DNA of 35,621 nucleotides from the IMG/VR virus record IMGVR_UViG_3300006923_002237, positions 1-35,621 of that record; one strand, written 5' to 3'. Both the position numbers and the translations under genes were made by a program. This document shows, piece by piece, positions 25,471 to 33,469 of this stretch (position 1 is the stretch's first letter; each line of letters opens with the position of its first letter). The DNA comes from a virus. Under the pieces are notes generated by a model, which searched no databases, was not told the DNA's origin, and worked only from the letters and a program-made list of their open reading frames with translations.

Positions 25471-26203
25471 CACTGATTTAAAAAGGCTAGTTGAGATTTG
25501 TCATGCAAACTTGATAAATTGTAATGACTGTAAAGATTACCTTGTATCAAGAGGCATTGATAAAAAAATTATAAAAGAATACAAGCTAGGGTACTTCCCT
25601 CAGAATCTTGGTGTTCTAACAAAACACGTATCTAAAGAGGCGTTGATAAAAAATAGTATAATCAAATCAGACAATACTTCTGATTTTAAAGATTATCATT
25701 ATTTAATAATTCCATTTACGGATGAGTATGGCAATGTTGTAGGAATAAGCGGAAGGTCTCTTTTAAGCAGTGGAGACTTAAGTTACTTGGGCGTTCCTAA
25801 ATATAGAAACTCAAGCTTTAGCAAAAGCAATTATCTTTTTGGACTAAACAAAGCTATAAAGCATATAGTTGAAAAAAGAGAGGTGTGGGTTGTTGAAGGT
25901 TACTTTGATCAGATAGCTTTATATAAAAACGGAATAAAGAATTGTGTCGCATTATCGGGCACAAGCTTTACCAATGGTCATCTTATGAAGCTAAAAAGAT
26001 ATTGCAACAAAATAAATTTTTTATTTGATAATGATGACGCAGGAAGAATTAACGCAGAAAGAACAGTAAAGAAAAGTTATGGTATAGATACATCTATGCT
26101 TTTTTATGAGTTCTCAAAGTACAAAGATGTTGATGAGTTCTTAAGAAATGAAAGCGTTAGAGAGCTAGAAAGAAGCTTAAAAAGAATAAACTTTGGAGCA
26201 TAA
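25463..26203 (+). CDS. DnaG-type primase catalytic protein (TOPRIM), lacks zinc domain
   Basis: The RNA polymerase domain of primase encoded alone, 246 residues. The N-terminal part matches the DnaG core lead-in (YLIIPFTDEYGNVVGISGR, then KSNYLFGLNKA). TOPRIM residues are in place: E145 and D149 in VVEGYFDQIAL, LSGTSF, and D189/D191 in FDNDDAGR. There is no zinc finger at the N-terminus and no helicase-binding C-terminal domain. The CHC2 zinc domain is instead at 5983-6504. It overlaps the zinc-ribbon gene upstream, which could be an alternative partner. It should make RNA primers for the phage replicase. Confidence 0.88.
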   Translation: MIDTDLKRLVEICHANLINCNDCKDYLVSRGIDKKIIKEYKLGYFPQNLGVLTKHVSKEALIKNSIIKSDNTSDFKDYHYLIIPFTDEYGNVVGISGRSLLSSGDLSYLGVPKYRNSSFSKSNYLFGLNKAIKHIVEKREVWVVEGYFDQIALYKNGIKNCVALSGTSFTNGHLMKLKRYCNKINFLFDNDDAGRINAERTVKKSYGIDTSMLFYEFSKYKDVDEFLRNESVRELERSLKRINFGA

Positions 26204-26206
26204 GAA

Positions 26207-26653
26207 ATGGCAAATTCAAGAAAAAAGAAAAGCAAATCGTATCAATATAAAATAGTCGAAGTTCCTTTTGACCAGCTGCATTTAAATAACTTTGCAAATG
26301 ACAGAGGTATAGGTCATATATTAGAAGGTCAACAATTTGATGAAAAAATAGAGGAACTTAGAGGCAAACTGTTAAGTGTTATTTATGAAATAATTTTTGG
26401 AGAGAATCTAACGGACCATCAAAGAACAGTATTGCTGCTTAGGTTAGATGGCAAAACTCAAAATCAAATTGCAGAGCACTTAGGTATAACTCAAAGTGCA
26501 GTACACAAAGCCCTACATGGCAATATTGACTACAAGAATGATAAAAAAAGATATGGTGGAGTATACAAAAAGATAAAAAAGATATGTCTCAAAGATGAGA
26601 GAGTTTTATCTATACTGCAAGATATAGAGGATCATAAGAATAAAAATGATTAA
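26207..26653 (+). CDS. HTH regulator with sigma-70 region 4-like domain
   Basis: A 148-residue protein. Residues 68-105 read LTDHQRTVLLLRLDGKTQNQ, then IAEHLGITQSAVHKAL, a standard sigma region 4/LuxR-like HTH. The N-terminus is basic (SRKKKSKSYQYK) and carries no region 2. It therefore could be an anti-sigma, a split sigma component or a DNA-binding regulator. GGAG precedes the ATG. It is the last gene before the next candidate promoter, at the end of the replication and recombination block. Confidence 0.68.
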   Translation: MANSRKKKSKSYQYKIVEVPFDQLHLNNFANDRGIGHILEGQQFDEKIEELRGKLLSVIYEIIFGENLTDHQRTVLLLRLDGKTQNQIAEHLGITQSAVHKALHGNIDYKNDKKRYGGVYKKIKKICLKDERVLSILQDIEDHKNKND

Positions 26654-26674
26654 ATCTATTATTTAAAATGGTTT

Positions 26675-26683
26675 TGGTATAGT
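26675..26683 (+). promoter_or_regulatory. Candidate extended -10 promoter (TGGTATAGT)
   Basis: TGnTATAGT fits an extended -10 element about 40 bases before the ATG at 26724, at the boundary between the replication block and the unrecognised, probably structural block. Extended -10 promoters can work without a -35, and none is visible. Confidence 0.45.
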
Positions 26684-26723
26684 AGACTTCTATTAATTTA
26701 TTAATAAAGACTTGAGGTAAAAT

Positions 26724-27197
26724 ATGGACTACATAGATAAAGCTTTACTGGATTATCTAAAAAACAAAAATAATCCCGATAAGATTAAATACGATTCTAG
26801 CATGAAATTAACAAAAGTAGCATTTGATATCTATAAGATAAATAATGGCAAGAAGATAAAAGACCATTATGAAGGTCTATGGAAGTTAGATGGAGATTAT
26901 TTAATAAGAGCAAGCGATCCAAGATTCAACTCAAATGAAGGTGGAGATTGGAGTGCGACATCAAGTTATGACAACTCTCACGTTGTTCTTGCTTATAAGA
27001 GTATCCCTATTGCTAACTTTAGAGCAGATGAGTTTGGTTTTGAGTCTGAAGATATATCTTTATTTAAAGAAGCTTTGTTAGAACGAACAGGTTCGGATAA
27101 TGAGTTTACATCTGATGTTTTAAGAGTACAAGCCAAAGACAAATGCGAGGCTTTAGTCATAACGTTTCCTGAATTAAAAAAATACTTAGAGGGTTAA
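26724..27197 (+). CDS. Hypothetical protein (157 aa)
   Basis: Not recognised. The sequence looks alpha/beta with a central DNSHVVLAYKSIPIANFRA strand region and an acidic helix (SEDISLFKEALLERTG). There is no signal peptide or membrane segment. GAGGT is the ribosome site, and only one base separates its stop from the next gene, so it opens the 26724-35621 unit. A virion-associated role is suggested only by position. Confidence 0.55.
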   Translation: MDYIDKALLDYLKNKNNPDKIKYDSSMKLTKVAFDIYKINNGKKIKDHYEGLWKLDGDYLIRASDPRFNSNEGGDWSATSSYDNSHVVLAYKSIPIANFRADEFGFESEDISLFKEALLERTGSDNEFTSDVLRVQAKDKCEALVITFPELKKYLEG

Positions 27198-27198
27198 T

Positions 27199-28758
27199 AT
27201 GGACATAAACAACTTACTTAAAAAAGCAAAAGAAGCTTTAAGCGTTCTTGAAAACGGAAGAGAATATCCTACAAGATTAGTTTTAGACAAAGTTTCATTT
27301 GCTGCAGAAAAGCACAATAGTGACATTTTATTAAACACAATGAGAGATGTTTTGCAAAAGAAAGCATCATCTCAATCTTTTATTTCTCAAAAAGAAATAG
27401 CTGATCTTTATAACTCTTTATATCAATACTCAGGTTCTCACTCTGAGTTTAGAAATGAATTAGGTTATTTGCTTCCAAAAGGTTTTGGAGCGGCTAAGCC
27501 TTTAAATAAAGGTGCAGAGTATTCAAGAGTTGATATGGGTAAAAAAATACAACCCATTCAAGACATGAATGAAAACCTAAAAGGCATATCTTCTGTTTTG
27601 TCAGAAGGGCTTACTAGTTACCCTAAAGGGTCTTTTGCTTCAGTTTCTGATCCTATGGTTAAGAAGGCGGAGAAATTTACAAGAGTTCAACTTAATTCAA
27701 TTGGATGTAATCCAACTACAGTTAAAGTTGTTGCAAAGAATAATCATTTTTTATTATGTAATGCGACTTATCCAACTATAAACAAAAGAGAAGCAAGCAT
27801 TAAAATACCTGTGCAATTTGAAAATGGATATCCAGTTATTCCTTCTCACTTTATTGATGGAGAAGATCTCGTTGAACTTAACAAAACAAATGTTTATGCT
27901 CATATCAAGAACACAGACTTAGAAAAAACAGCTGCGGCAAGAAAAGGTCTTCAAGGCTTAAGATCTCAGGGTCATATAAGTATAGAGAGAACTGACTTGG
28001 CAAACAACATTTCTAAGTGGGCCAACTTTGAACAAGAATTATTAGAAACATCCACAAGATATGATGCAAAGATTGTTAGGCTTGCTAGCAAAGTCTTAGA
28101 CTTAGAACTTAAAAGCTTTGGACTAACAAACCCTCAAATAAAATTAGCTTCTTCTTTTGAAAGAGGTTTAAATTTTGATGTGGCAGTCAATACACCTTCT
28201 GGGAAAGTTCAAGTTTCTGTCCCAGTTGAAATTTCAAACAACCAACCTTTAACACCTCAATTATTTTCATTTAATAATGAAGAGATTGCTTTTAATAAAG
28301 TTGGATTCGGAGAGCTTTTTGAAATAAAGAAGACTGCTGGAAGTGTTTCAATAAACACAGATTATTCTGAAAAGTTTGATTACAATCAACTTATGAATAT
28401 TATGATTGTAAGCGCTGGGAATAAAGATTTCAAATCTGCTGAAGATGCTCTTTATTCTATTCAAAATAAATATTCTGGTCAGCAAGTTATTAATGCAATA
28501 TCTAAATATTCTCAGTTATTAAAAAATAACTCTGAAAGCTCAGAAAGAAACACTTATATAAAAGCAGCGGTTCAAAGAGGAGACTTGATTAAAACTCCAA
28601 CTTCGATAGACTTATATAGTCCTAAATTTAAACTACCTTTGAGCAAGCTTTCTTTTGATACTAAAGGTGACTTGATACCTAACTATAGACATCAACAAGA
28701 GAATCAAAAAGATTCTGAAAAATTGAGCATTTCTACTAGTCAAATCAAATTAACTTAG
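27199..28758 (+). CDS. Large hypothetical protein, probably virion-associated (519 aa)
   Basis: No recognised domain. The N-terminal third is helical; the middle (about 150-380) alternates beta strands with two similar halves: both contain a strand followed by a PVQFENGYPVIPSHF or PVEISNNQPLTPQLF turn, which hints at an internal duplication. The C-terminus is Ser/Gln/Lys-rich and likely flexible. It lies in a block with other unknowns. Size and lack of enzyme motifs favour a structural protein, by inference only. Confidence 0.55.
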   Translation: MDINNLLKKAKEALSVLENGREYPTRLVLDKVSFAAEKHNSDILLNTMRDVLQKKASSQSFISQKEIADLYNSLYQYSGSHSEFRNELGYLLPKGFGAAKPLNKGAEYSRVDMGKKIQPIQDMNENLKGISSVLSEGLTSYPKGSFASVSDPMVKKAEKFTRVQLNSIGCNPTTVKVVAKNNHFLLCNATYPTINKREASIKIPVQFENGYPVIPSHFIDGEDLVELNKTNVYAHIKNTDLEKTAAARKGLQGLRSQGHISIERTDLANNISKWANFEQELLETSTRYDAKIVRLASKVLDLELKSFGLTNPQIKLASSFERGLNFDVAVNTPSGKVQVSVPVEISNNQPLTPQLFSFNNEEIAFNKVGFGELFEIKKTAGSVSINTDYSEKFDYNQLMNIMIVSAGNKDFKSAEDALYSIQNKYSGQQVINAISKYSQLLKNNSESSERNTYIKAAVQRGDLIKTPTSIDLYSPKFKLPLSKLSFDTKGDLIPNYRHQQENQKDSEKLSISTSQIKLT

Positions 28759-28766
28759 GAGACACA

Positions 28767-29273
28767 ATGTCTTTTGATAATATATTAAAAAGAATTAACA
28801 ACTTAAGCTCTGATCTTAGAGAAGAAATTATAAAAAATGCTCAGGCGGAAAAAGACAACAGTCTTTTTCCTTATGGTACAGCTATAGAAGAAGGAACGAG
28901 AGAAAAGAGATTAAGGGAAGGTCTTGAATTGCATCAAAAATATAATTTAACTCCTCCAGAAAAGTCTAGTGATTTAAATAATTCAGATGCTTTAAAAGAG
29001 CAGATGTACAAGCAGCCAACTTTATCTACAAGATATGCTCCAGATATGCCAGGAGTTCAAGCTTTGCGTGTTTCTGAAAATGTATTTCAAAATCCATACT
29101 CAGGGAAGATTTATGATTACAATGAGGGATTTGAAGTTGATGGAGTTGTTTACAGCCCAGGAAGTCCATCCCTTCAGACTGACATTATGACTTTGGCTAA
29201 AGAATTCAAAGTAAAAGGTTTAGTTAAAGAGGCAAGACTATTAAAGTTATTTTTAGAAGAGCTTAAAAAATAA
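28767..29273 (+). CDS. Hypothetical protein with C-terminal GLxKEA helical motif (168 aa)
   Basis: The body has no named domain; a GKIYDYNEGFEVDGVVYSPG turn-rich stretch lies near 113-132. The last 26 residues (143-168) form an amphipathic helix pair, LAKEFKVKGLVKEARLLKLF plus a short tail, that resembles the N-terminal motif of the proteins at 33470 and 34984. AGGAG precedes the ATG. The motif suggests a shared binding partner. Confidence 0.58.
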   Translation: MSFDNILKRINNLSSDLREEIIKNAQAEKDNSLFPYGTAIEEGTREKRLREGLELHQKYNLTPPEKSSDLNNSDALKEQMYKQPTLSTRYAPDMPGVQALRVSENVFQNPYSGKIYDYNEGFEVDGVVYSPGSPSLQTDIMTLAKEFKVKGLVKEARLLKLFLEELKK

Positions 29274-29277
29274 CATA

Positions 29278-29283
29278 TATAAT
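29278..29283 (+). promoter_or_regulatory. Candidate -10 box (TATAAT) before 29314
   Basis: TATAAT lies in the 40-base gap after the 28767 gene. There is no -35. An imperfect CCTG/CAGG hairpin (29284-29305) follows and overlaps the AGGAAG ribosome site. Weak evidence in AT-rich sequence. Confidence 0.3.
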
Positions 29284-29313
29284 CCTGGTATTTTATAAAA
29301 ACAGGAAGTGCCA

Positions 29314-29997
29314 ATGTCTAAGAAAGTTTTAAATCATCCTGACAAAGATGAAATCGTAAAGAGGTTGGTTGAAGGTCAATCAGTTAAAAAAGTAGAGGAT
29401 TTTTTATCAAAAAAATATCCCAAGAAAAAGCGTCTGCATGTATCTTACATGACCTTACAAAAGTTTAGGAAGGAACATCTCAATATAAAAGGAGAGGTTT
29501 TAGAGGATATTAAAAACAAAAGAACTGAAATAATATCTCAAGAGAAGAAAGAAGACGCAAAAGAACAACTGCTTAAAACCAGTGCTTATAGAGATAAGAT
29601 ACAGGAAATAGCAGAGACAGAAATAGATGTAACTAGAAGGCTTTTAGAAATGGAAAAGCTTATAGCATCTAGGATGGAATATTACTTTAACTTGTTATCT
29701 GTTGGTGGGACAATAAAAGATGATAGAGTCTTTTTAGATTATATAAATACTATGAGATCTCTTCTTCAGGACTGGAAAAAGTACATCGAAGGTTTTAAAG
29801 ATGTTAGGGTAGAAAACAACATAAATGTTACTATAGTTAATCAACAAATAAGTATAATAAAAGAAGTAGTTTGTGAGGTTTTGGGAGAACTTGAGCCTCA
29901 GAACGTTCCTGTTTTTATTGAAAGGGTTGATAACAAACTAAATTCAATCAATTCCAATGCTTATTCTGACCTAGTGTCAAGAGGTGATTATGAATAA
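29314..29997 (+). CDS. HTH-containing protein, possible small terminase-like subunit
   Basis: The first ~60 residues look like a helix-turn-helix (DEIVKRLVEGQSVKKVEDFL, then LHVSYMTLQKFRKEHLN), followed by a long helical oligomerisation-like region (residues 70-180) and a basic-to-acidic C-terminus. This plan (DNA-binding HTH then helices) is that of terminase small subunits, but no terminase large subunit or portal is visible to support it. A GTG two codons upstream (29308) is possible; AGGAAG at 29303 fits the ATG at 29314 better. The 3' end overlaps the next gene by 8 bases. Confidence 0.5.
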   Translation: MSKKVLNHPDKDEIVKRLVEGQSVKKVEDFLSKKYPKKKRLHVSYMTLQKFRKEHLNIKGEVLEDIKNKRTEIISQEKKEDAKEQLLKTSAYRDKIQEIAETEIDVTRRLLEMEKLIASRMEYYFNLLSVGGTIKDDRVFLDYINTMRSLLQDWKKYIEGFKDVRVENNINVTIVNQQISIIKEVVCEVLGELEPQNVPVFIERVDNKLNSINSNAYSDLVSRGDYE

Positions 29998-30238
29998 AGA
30001 GAACACAGCACCCATAAAAATAACAGATATAGAAAATGAAATTGCATTTAAAGAATGGCTTGGCAAGCATATCTCTAAGTTTGATGGAAATTCTACACCT
30101 AAAGATAGTGAAATGATAGTTCTTTTAAGCTATATACTTAAAAAATCTTTTTCATCTAAAATGGCCAACAAGAAGGTTTTTATGAGAAAAACAAAAAGAT
30201 TGCAAGAAAGATTAAAAGAAAGAAGTAGTGATGAATAG
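29990..30238 (+). CDS. Small hypothetical protein (82 aa)
   Basis: A short basic-tailed protein (KVFMRKTKRLQERLKERSS at the C-terminus) with no known domain. A GTG at 29984 is in frame, but GAGG at 29981 has normal spacing to the ATG at 29990. It overlaps both neighbours by 8 bases, which supports it as a coupled gene in the same operon as the HTH protein. Confidence 0.5.
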   Translation: MNKENTAPIKITDIENEIAFKEWLGKHISKFDGNSTPKDSEMIVLLSYILKKSFSSKMANKKVFMRKTKRLQERLKERSSDE

Positions 30239-31565
30239 CTTTTTAAAAAAGATAAGTGAAGAATTAGGGCATGATATAGCAAAAAGATTACAAAGTCTTG
30301 GTGTAGATAGTGAGTCTAAGTTTGAACTGTTTAAAAGTGCTAATGACACAAAAGAGCTTACAAAAATAAGTTATCCTAGTTATGGAAATGACTTTATGTA
30401 CAAGGAGTATCAAATGGACAAATGGGAAATTGCATTTAAAAAATATATTATGTTTAGAAGATTAAAGTATTCTGACGCTAAGATTGAAAACTTTTTTAAG
30501 AAGAGCACTTTTGAAGACAAAGAAGAGTTAAATAAGTTTTTACAATGGTCTAAAGCGAAAGAGTCCTCTAAAGATATGTATAAGCTGGCAAGTTATGGAT
30601 TTGGAATAGTCCCCAACTCTCATACAGACCCAAGTATATACAGTCTACCAGGTTCCTCTTTTAGGCCTACCGACCCTCAGATAGAAAAGGCGAAAAGCAT
30701 AAAGGACGAAAAAGCAAAAAAAGAAAATAAAACTAGAAGAACAATTCAGAGATCTTTAAACTCTCTAATGAGAGCTCTTCAAAGTTCAGAAGAAATTGAT
30801 TATGATACTTACGAAAGAGCATCTGAATTGCTTTTTGCTCTTATGAATGTCTTTAAGAAAAGATATGCGTCTAATATGCAAAAAGATGCTATAATAAGAA
30901 CTTCTTCAGCGTTTAGAAAGATGGGGCTAAAGGATGAGTTTGAAGTTTTAAACAAATTAGCTCAGGAAATACCAGTAGAAGAGCCTGCTTTGAGCGAAGA
31001 AGAGCAGGTGGTACCACAGCCTCCACCCCAAGTTGAACCTGCAGGTCAAGTTGCCACCCCTCAACCTGGTGTCACTCAAGAGGAGCCACCAGTCGAAGAG
31101 AAAGAAGAGGCTTTTCCTGAGGTAGATCCTGTTGATATAAGGTCAATAAAGGCACCTGGGCCTTCTAAAAGTGATTATAACTCTTTTAATTTAGAAGGAG
31201 TAACCATTGAAGATGCTGCAAAAAAACTTGATGATGTTGCTGCAACATTAGCTGACAGAAGAGTTATTAGAATGTTGGCTGAGTTTGATATAATGCTTGA
31301 CTCCCTTGGTATAGCGAGCATGTTTCCTGAGCTTGCAGAAAGCCAGTCTAAATTAATTGATTCATTTTCATACGCACTCACACGTGTATCTAAGATGATG
31401 GGTCAGATTTCTCAAGCCAGAAACTTAATAGATGCTGCAGATAAAATTCCAGGTTCAGAAACTGTAAGGGATATGGTAAGTGAAGATGAGTCTGAAGCTG
31501 AACAAATAAACCCAGAAGAAGAGATTTCATCTCAGGTTCCCCCTCAGGTTCCTCCTTCCGAATAA
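30231..31565 (+). CDS. Hypothetical protein with internal GLxKEA-like motif and Pro/Glu linker (444 aa)
   Basis: No recognised family. The first ~210 residues are helical and lysine-rich. Residues 224-243 (TSSAFRKMGLKDEFEVLNKL) are a variant of the motif in the 28767, 33470 and 34984 proteins. A flexible acidic Pro/Gln-rich linker follows (about 250-300, VVPQPPPQVEPAGQVATPQP), then a conserved-looking helical domain (about 318-420) and a second Pro/Glu tail. Two domains joined by a linker fit a scaffold or virion adaptor. The start at 30231 overlaps the previous stop by 8 bases; a GTG one codon earlier is less likely. Confidence 0.55.
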   Translation: MNSFLKKISEELGHDIAKRLQSLGVDSESKFELFKSANDTKELTKISYPSYGNDFMYKEYQMDKWEIAFKKYIMFRRLKYSDAKIENFFKKSTFEDKEELNKFLQWSKAKESSKDMYKLASYGFGIVPNSHTDPSIYSLPGSSFRPTDPQIEKAKSIKDEKAKKENKTRRTIQRSLNSLMRALQSSEEIDYDTYERASELLFALMNVFKKRYASNMQKDAIIRTSSAFRKMGLKDEFEVLNKLAQEIPVEEPALSEEEQVVPQPPPQVEPAGQVATPQPGVTQEEPPVEEKEEAFPEVDPVDIRSIKAPGPSKSDYNSFNLEGVTIEDAAKKLDDVAATLADRRVIRMLAEFDIMLDSLGIASMFPELAESQSKLIDSFSYALTRVSKMMGQISQARNLIDAADKIPGSETVRDMVSEDESEAEQINPEEEISSQVPPQVPPSE

Positions 31566-31588
31566 CAATATAAGGAATTGTAATTTAA

Positions 31589-32521
31589 ATGAATATCATT
31601 TTAACAAAAAAAGAAAAGGAAATTATTCAATCTATTTCTGACTTTAATGAGCAGTTAGGGTTTCCTGAACTGTACATAGTTGGCGGATTTGTTAGGGATA
31701 GACTCTTGAATAAAAAGTCAAAAGACATAGATCTGACTGTAAACTCAAATTCGAAATCTTTTGTTCTAGGAGTTTTATATGCTGCGTCAAATAATTTAAA
31801 TTACAAAATGAGAACAGGTGAACACATAAGTGTTTTCGAAGGTGATTTACACGTGGACTTTTCTACAGGCAGAATATATCATGACTTTGTAGATACCCAA
31901 TCAAGCCTGCTAAAAAAAGAAACCTTATCAAGAGATTTTACAATAAATAGTCTTTTATACAATCCGTTTACAAAAAAGATTGTTGACATATCAGGTAACG
32001 GAATTAATGATGTAGAAAACAGAATAATTAGAACCTGTCTAGATCCTGAAATTACTTTTAAAAATGATCCTAAGAGAATATTCAGAGCTTTACTTTACGC
32101 CACAAAGCTTGGATTTAAATTTGACAAAAAGATTATAGACTTTTTGAAGTCAAACATAAGCTTTGTTCATAGAGCCTTTTTGGATCATCAAAAATATTTT
32201 GGAAGCATGATTTCTGAAAGTTTAAATTACGATGAAAATAAAACTATAGACTTTTTGAAAGCTACAGAATCTTTCCACTTAGTTCCCTTGCTTGGTAATT
32301 TTAAAAATATATTAATAAAAAGAAAGTTATTGAATGAATACTTTATTAAAAATGATCAGGAAAGTCAAACCAATGACGCACTTGATTTGGGTTCTCCAAT
32401 CAATGCAATTAATCAATTCGTACCAGGGCATCCCAGTTCAGTTCCAAACTCCTTTAGAGGGGATGGTTATAAAGATGATAACAACGTTGATATGTATAGA
32501 AGCTTACCGTATTTAACTTAG
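31589..32521 (+). CDS. tRNA nucleotidyltransferase/poly(A) polymerase-like protein
   Basis: The head and neck domains of the class II CCA-adding/poly(A) polymerase family: VGGFVRDRLL (31-40), the catalytic pair in KDIDLTV (D46, D48), LSRDFTINSLLYNP and DPKRIFRALLYATKLGF (ATP-template motif). At 310 residues it is shorter than cellular enzymes (about 400), and the body/tail region is replaced by an Asn/Pro-rich end (DLGSPINAINQFVPGHP and VDMYRSLPYLT). It could repair tRNA 3' ends damaged by host defence nucleases, or tail RNA. It sits in the probably structural block. AAGGA is 13 bases before the ATG, an unusually long spacing, which may lower expression. Confidence 0.85.
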   Translation: MNIILTKKEKEIIQSISDFNEQLGFPELYIVGGFVRDRLLNKKSKDIDLTVNSNSKSFVLGVLYAASNNLNYKMRTGEHISVFEGDLHVDFSTGRIYHDFVDTQSSLLKKETLSRDFTINSLLYNPFTKKIVDISGNGINDVENRIIRTCLDPEITFKNDPKRIFRALLYATKLGFKFDKKIIDFLKSNISFVHRAFLDHQKYFGSMISESLNYDENKTIDFLKATESFHLVPLLGNFKNILIKRKLLNEYFIKNDQESQTNDALDLGSPINAINQFVPGHPSSVPNSFRGDGYKDDNNVDMYRSLPYLT

Positions 32522-32533
32522 AGGTTTAAAAAA

Positions 32534-33460
32534 ATGAAAAAAAGAGCAATATTGAATGATATAGCAGATTTAGTAGGAGAAATTGACGAATCTGTTTTGG
32601 ATAGTACAATTTCTGAATTTGAAAAAGATTTTAGCAAGGAGCTGGATAGTTTTGAAGATGCGTATGTGGGAGATCTTGAGAAGACTTTTGACGGAATGGA
32701 AGAAAGCTCTTCTGAGTTTTTAAGTGATTTAAAAGAAGAACACGGTCCCTCTGCAAAGATTAGAACTTTAATCCCTGGAAGCGAAGCTTTTCTGGAAGAT
32801 GAAGATGAAGGCGAAATAAAAGAAAAGTCTTACGAAGAAGGAGACTTGTCTAAATTTCCAGAATATTTAGGTAGAATGTATCAAAACATACCTAGACACT
32901 CTGGAGATAGCATTGCGGGATGTGAGAGGGCAGTTTCTTACTTAGGAAAGCTTGATCAGGAAATTTCAAGAAATATTAGAGAGGATGCTGAGCATACTCT
33001 TGATATAGATGAAATGTCAAAATACCAGCAGCAAATATTAAAAGATGTTGTTATTTTAAAAGAACATATGAAAAAGCTAAAAAGACAAATGAGAGAAGGT
33101 GCTGCTGAAAAGAAAGCAGGTGTTGAAAAGTCGGAAGATATTGTAAAAGAAGCTTCTTTGCCTAAAGTTCAACTGGTAGTAACCCCTTTTATTAGAGCAA
33201 TCTGTGGAATATTAGTTAACTCTGTAGTTTCAGCTGGCAAGCCTTTTGAAAAGGTTTATGATTACCTTTGTAAAAAATACAAAATTAATGACAGAGAGGA
33301 GCTTGAAATATTTCAAACTTTATTAGATATGGGACTTCCAATATTTAAAGATAGAGGTTCTATTTCTGCAAAAAGTCTTTCTGCTGCCGAAGAAAAAGAG
33401 TTGAGTAAAATGGAAGAAGAACTTTCAGGTGTTGACTTTATTACAAATTATTTTGGATAG
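32534..33460 (+). CDS. Hypothetical acidic helical protein (308 aa)
   Basis: No recognised family. Residues 1-75 are strongly acidic and helical (FEKDFSKELDSFEDAYVGDL). The centre (about 118-190) is a long amphipathic helical region (KDVVILKEHMKKLKRQM). A compact C-terminal domain (about 205-265) contains VQLVVTPFIRAICGILVNSV and a KPFEKVYDYLCKKYKIN segment. GAGG is 9 bases before the ATG. Location and composition suggest a scaffold- or virion-related protein, with low certainty. Confidence 0.55.
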   Translation: MKKRAILNDIADLVGEIDESVLDSTISEFEKDFSKELDSFEDAYVGDLEKTFDGMEESSSEFLSDLKEEHGPSAKIRTLIPGSEAFLEDEDEGEIKEKSYEEGDLSKFPEYLGRMYQNIPRHSGDSIAGCERAVSYLGKLDQEISRNIREDAEHTLDIDEMSKYQQQILKDVVILKEHMKKLKRQMREGAAEKKAGVEKSEDIVKEASLPKVQLVVTPFIRAICGILVNSVVSAGKPFEKVYDYLCKKYKINDREELEIFQTLLDMGLPIFKDRGSISAKSLSAAEEKELSKMEEELSGVDFITNYFG

Positions 33461-33469
33461 GATAATAAA

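Noticed and set aside
29284-29305. Riboswitch-like hairpin covering the 29314 ribosome site
   Set aside because: Only four G-C/A-T pairs at the base with mismatches and an AT-only interior; too weak to call.
32334-32516. Forward frame inside the tRNA nucleotidyltransferase gene
   Set aside because: Overlaps a real gene in another frame and has no independent support.
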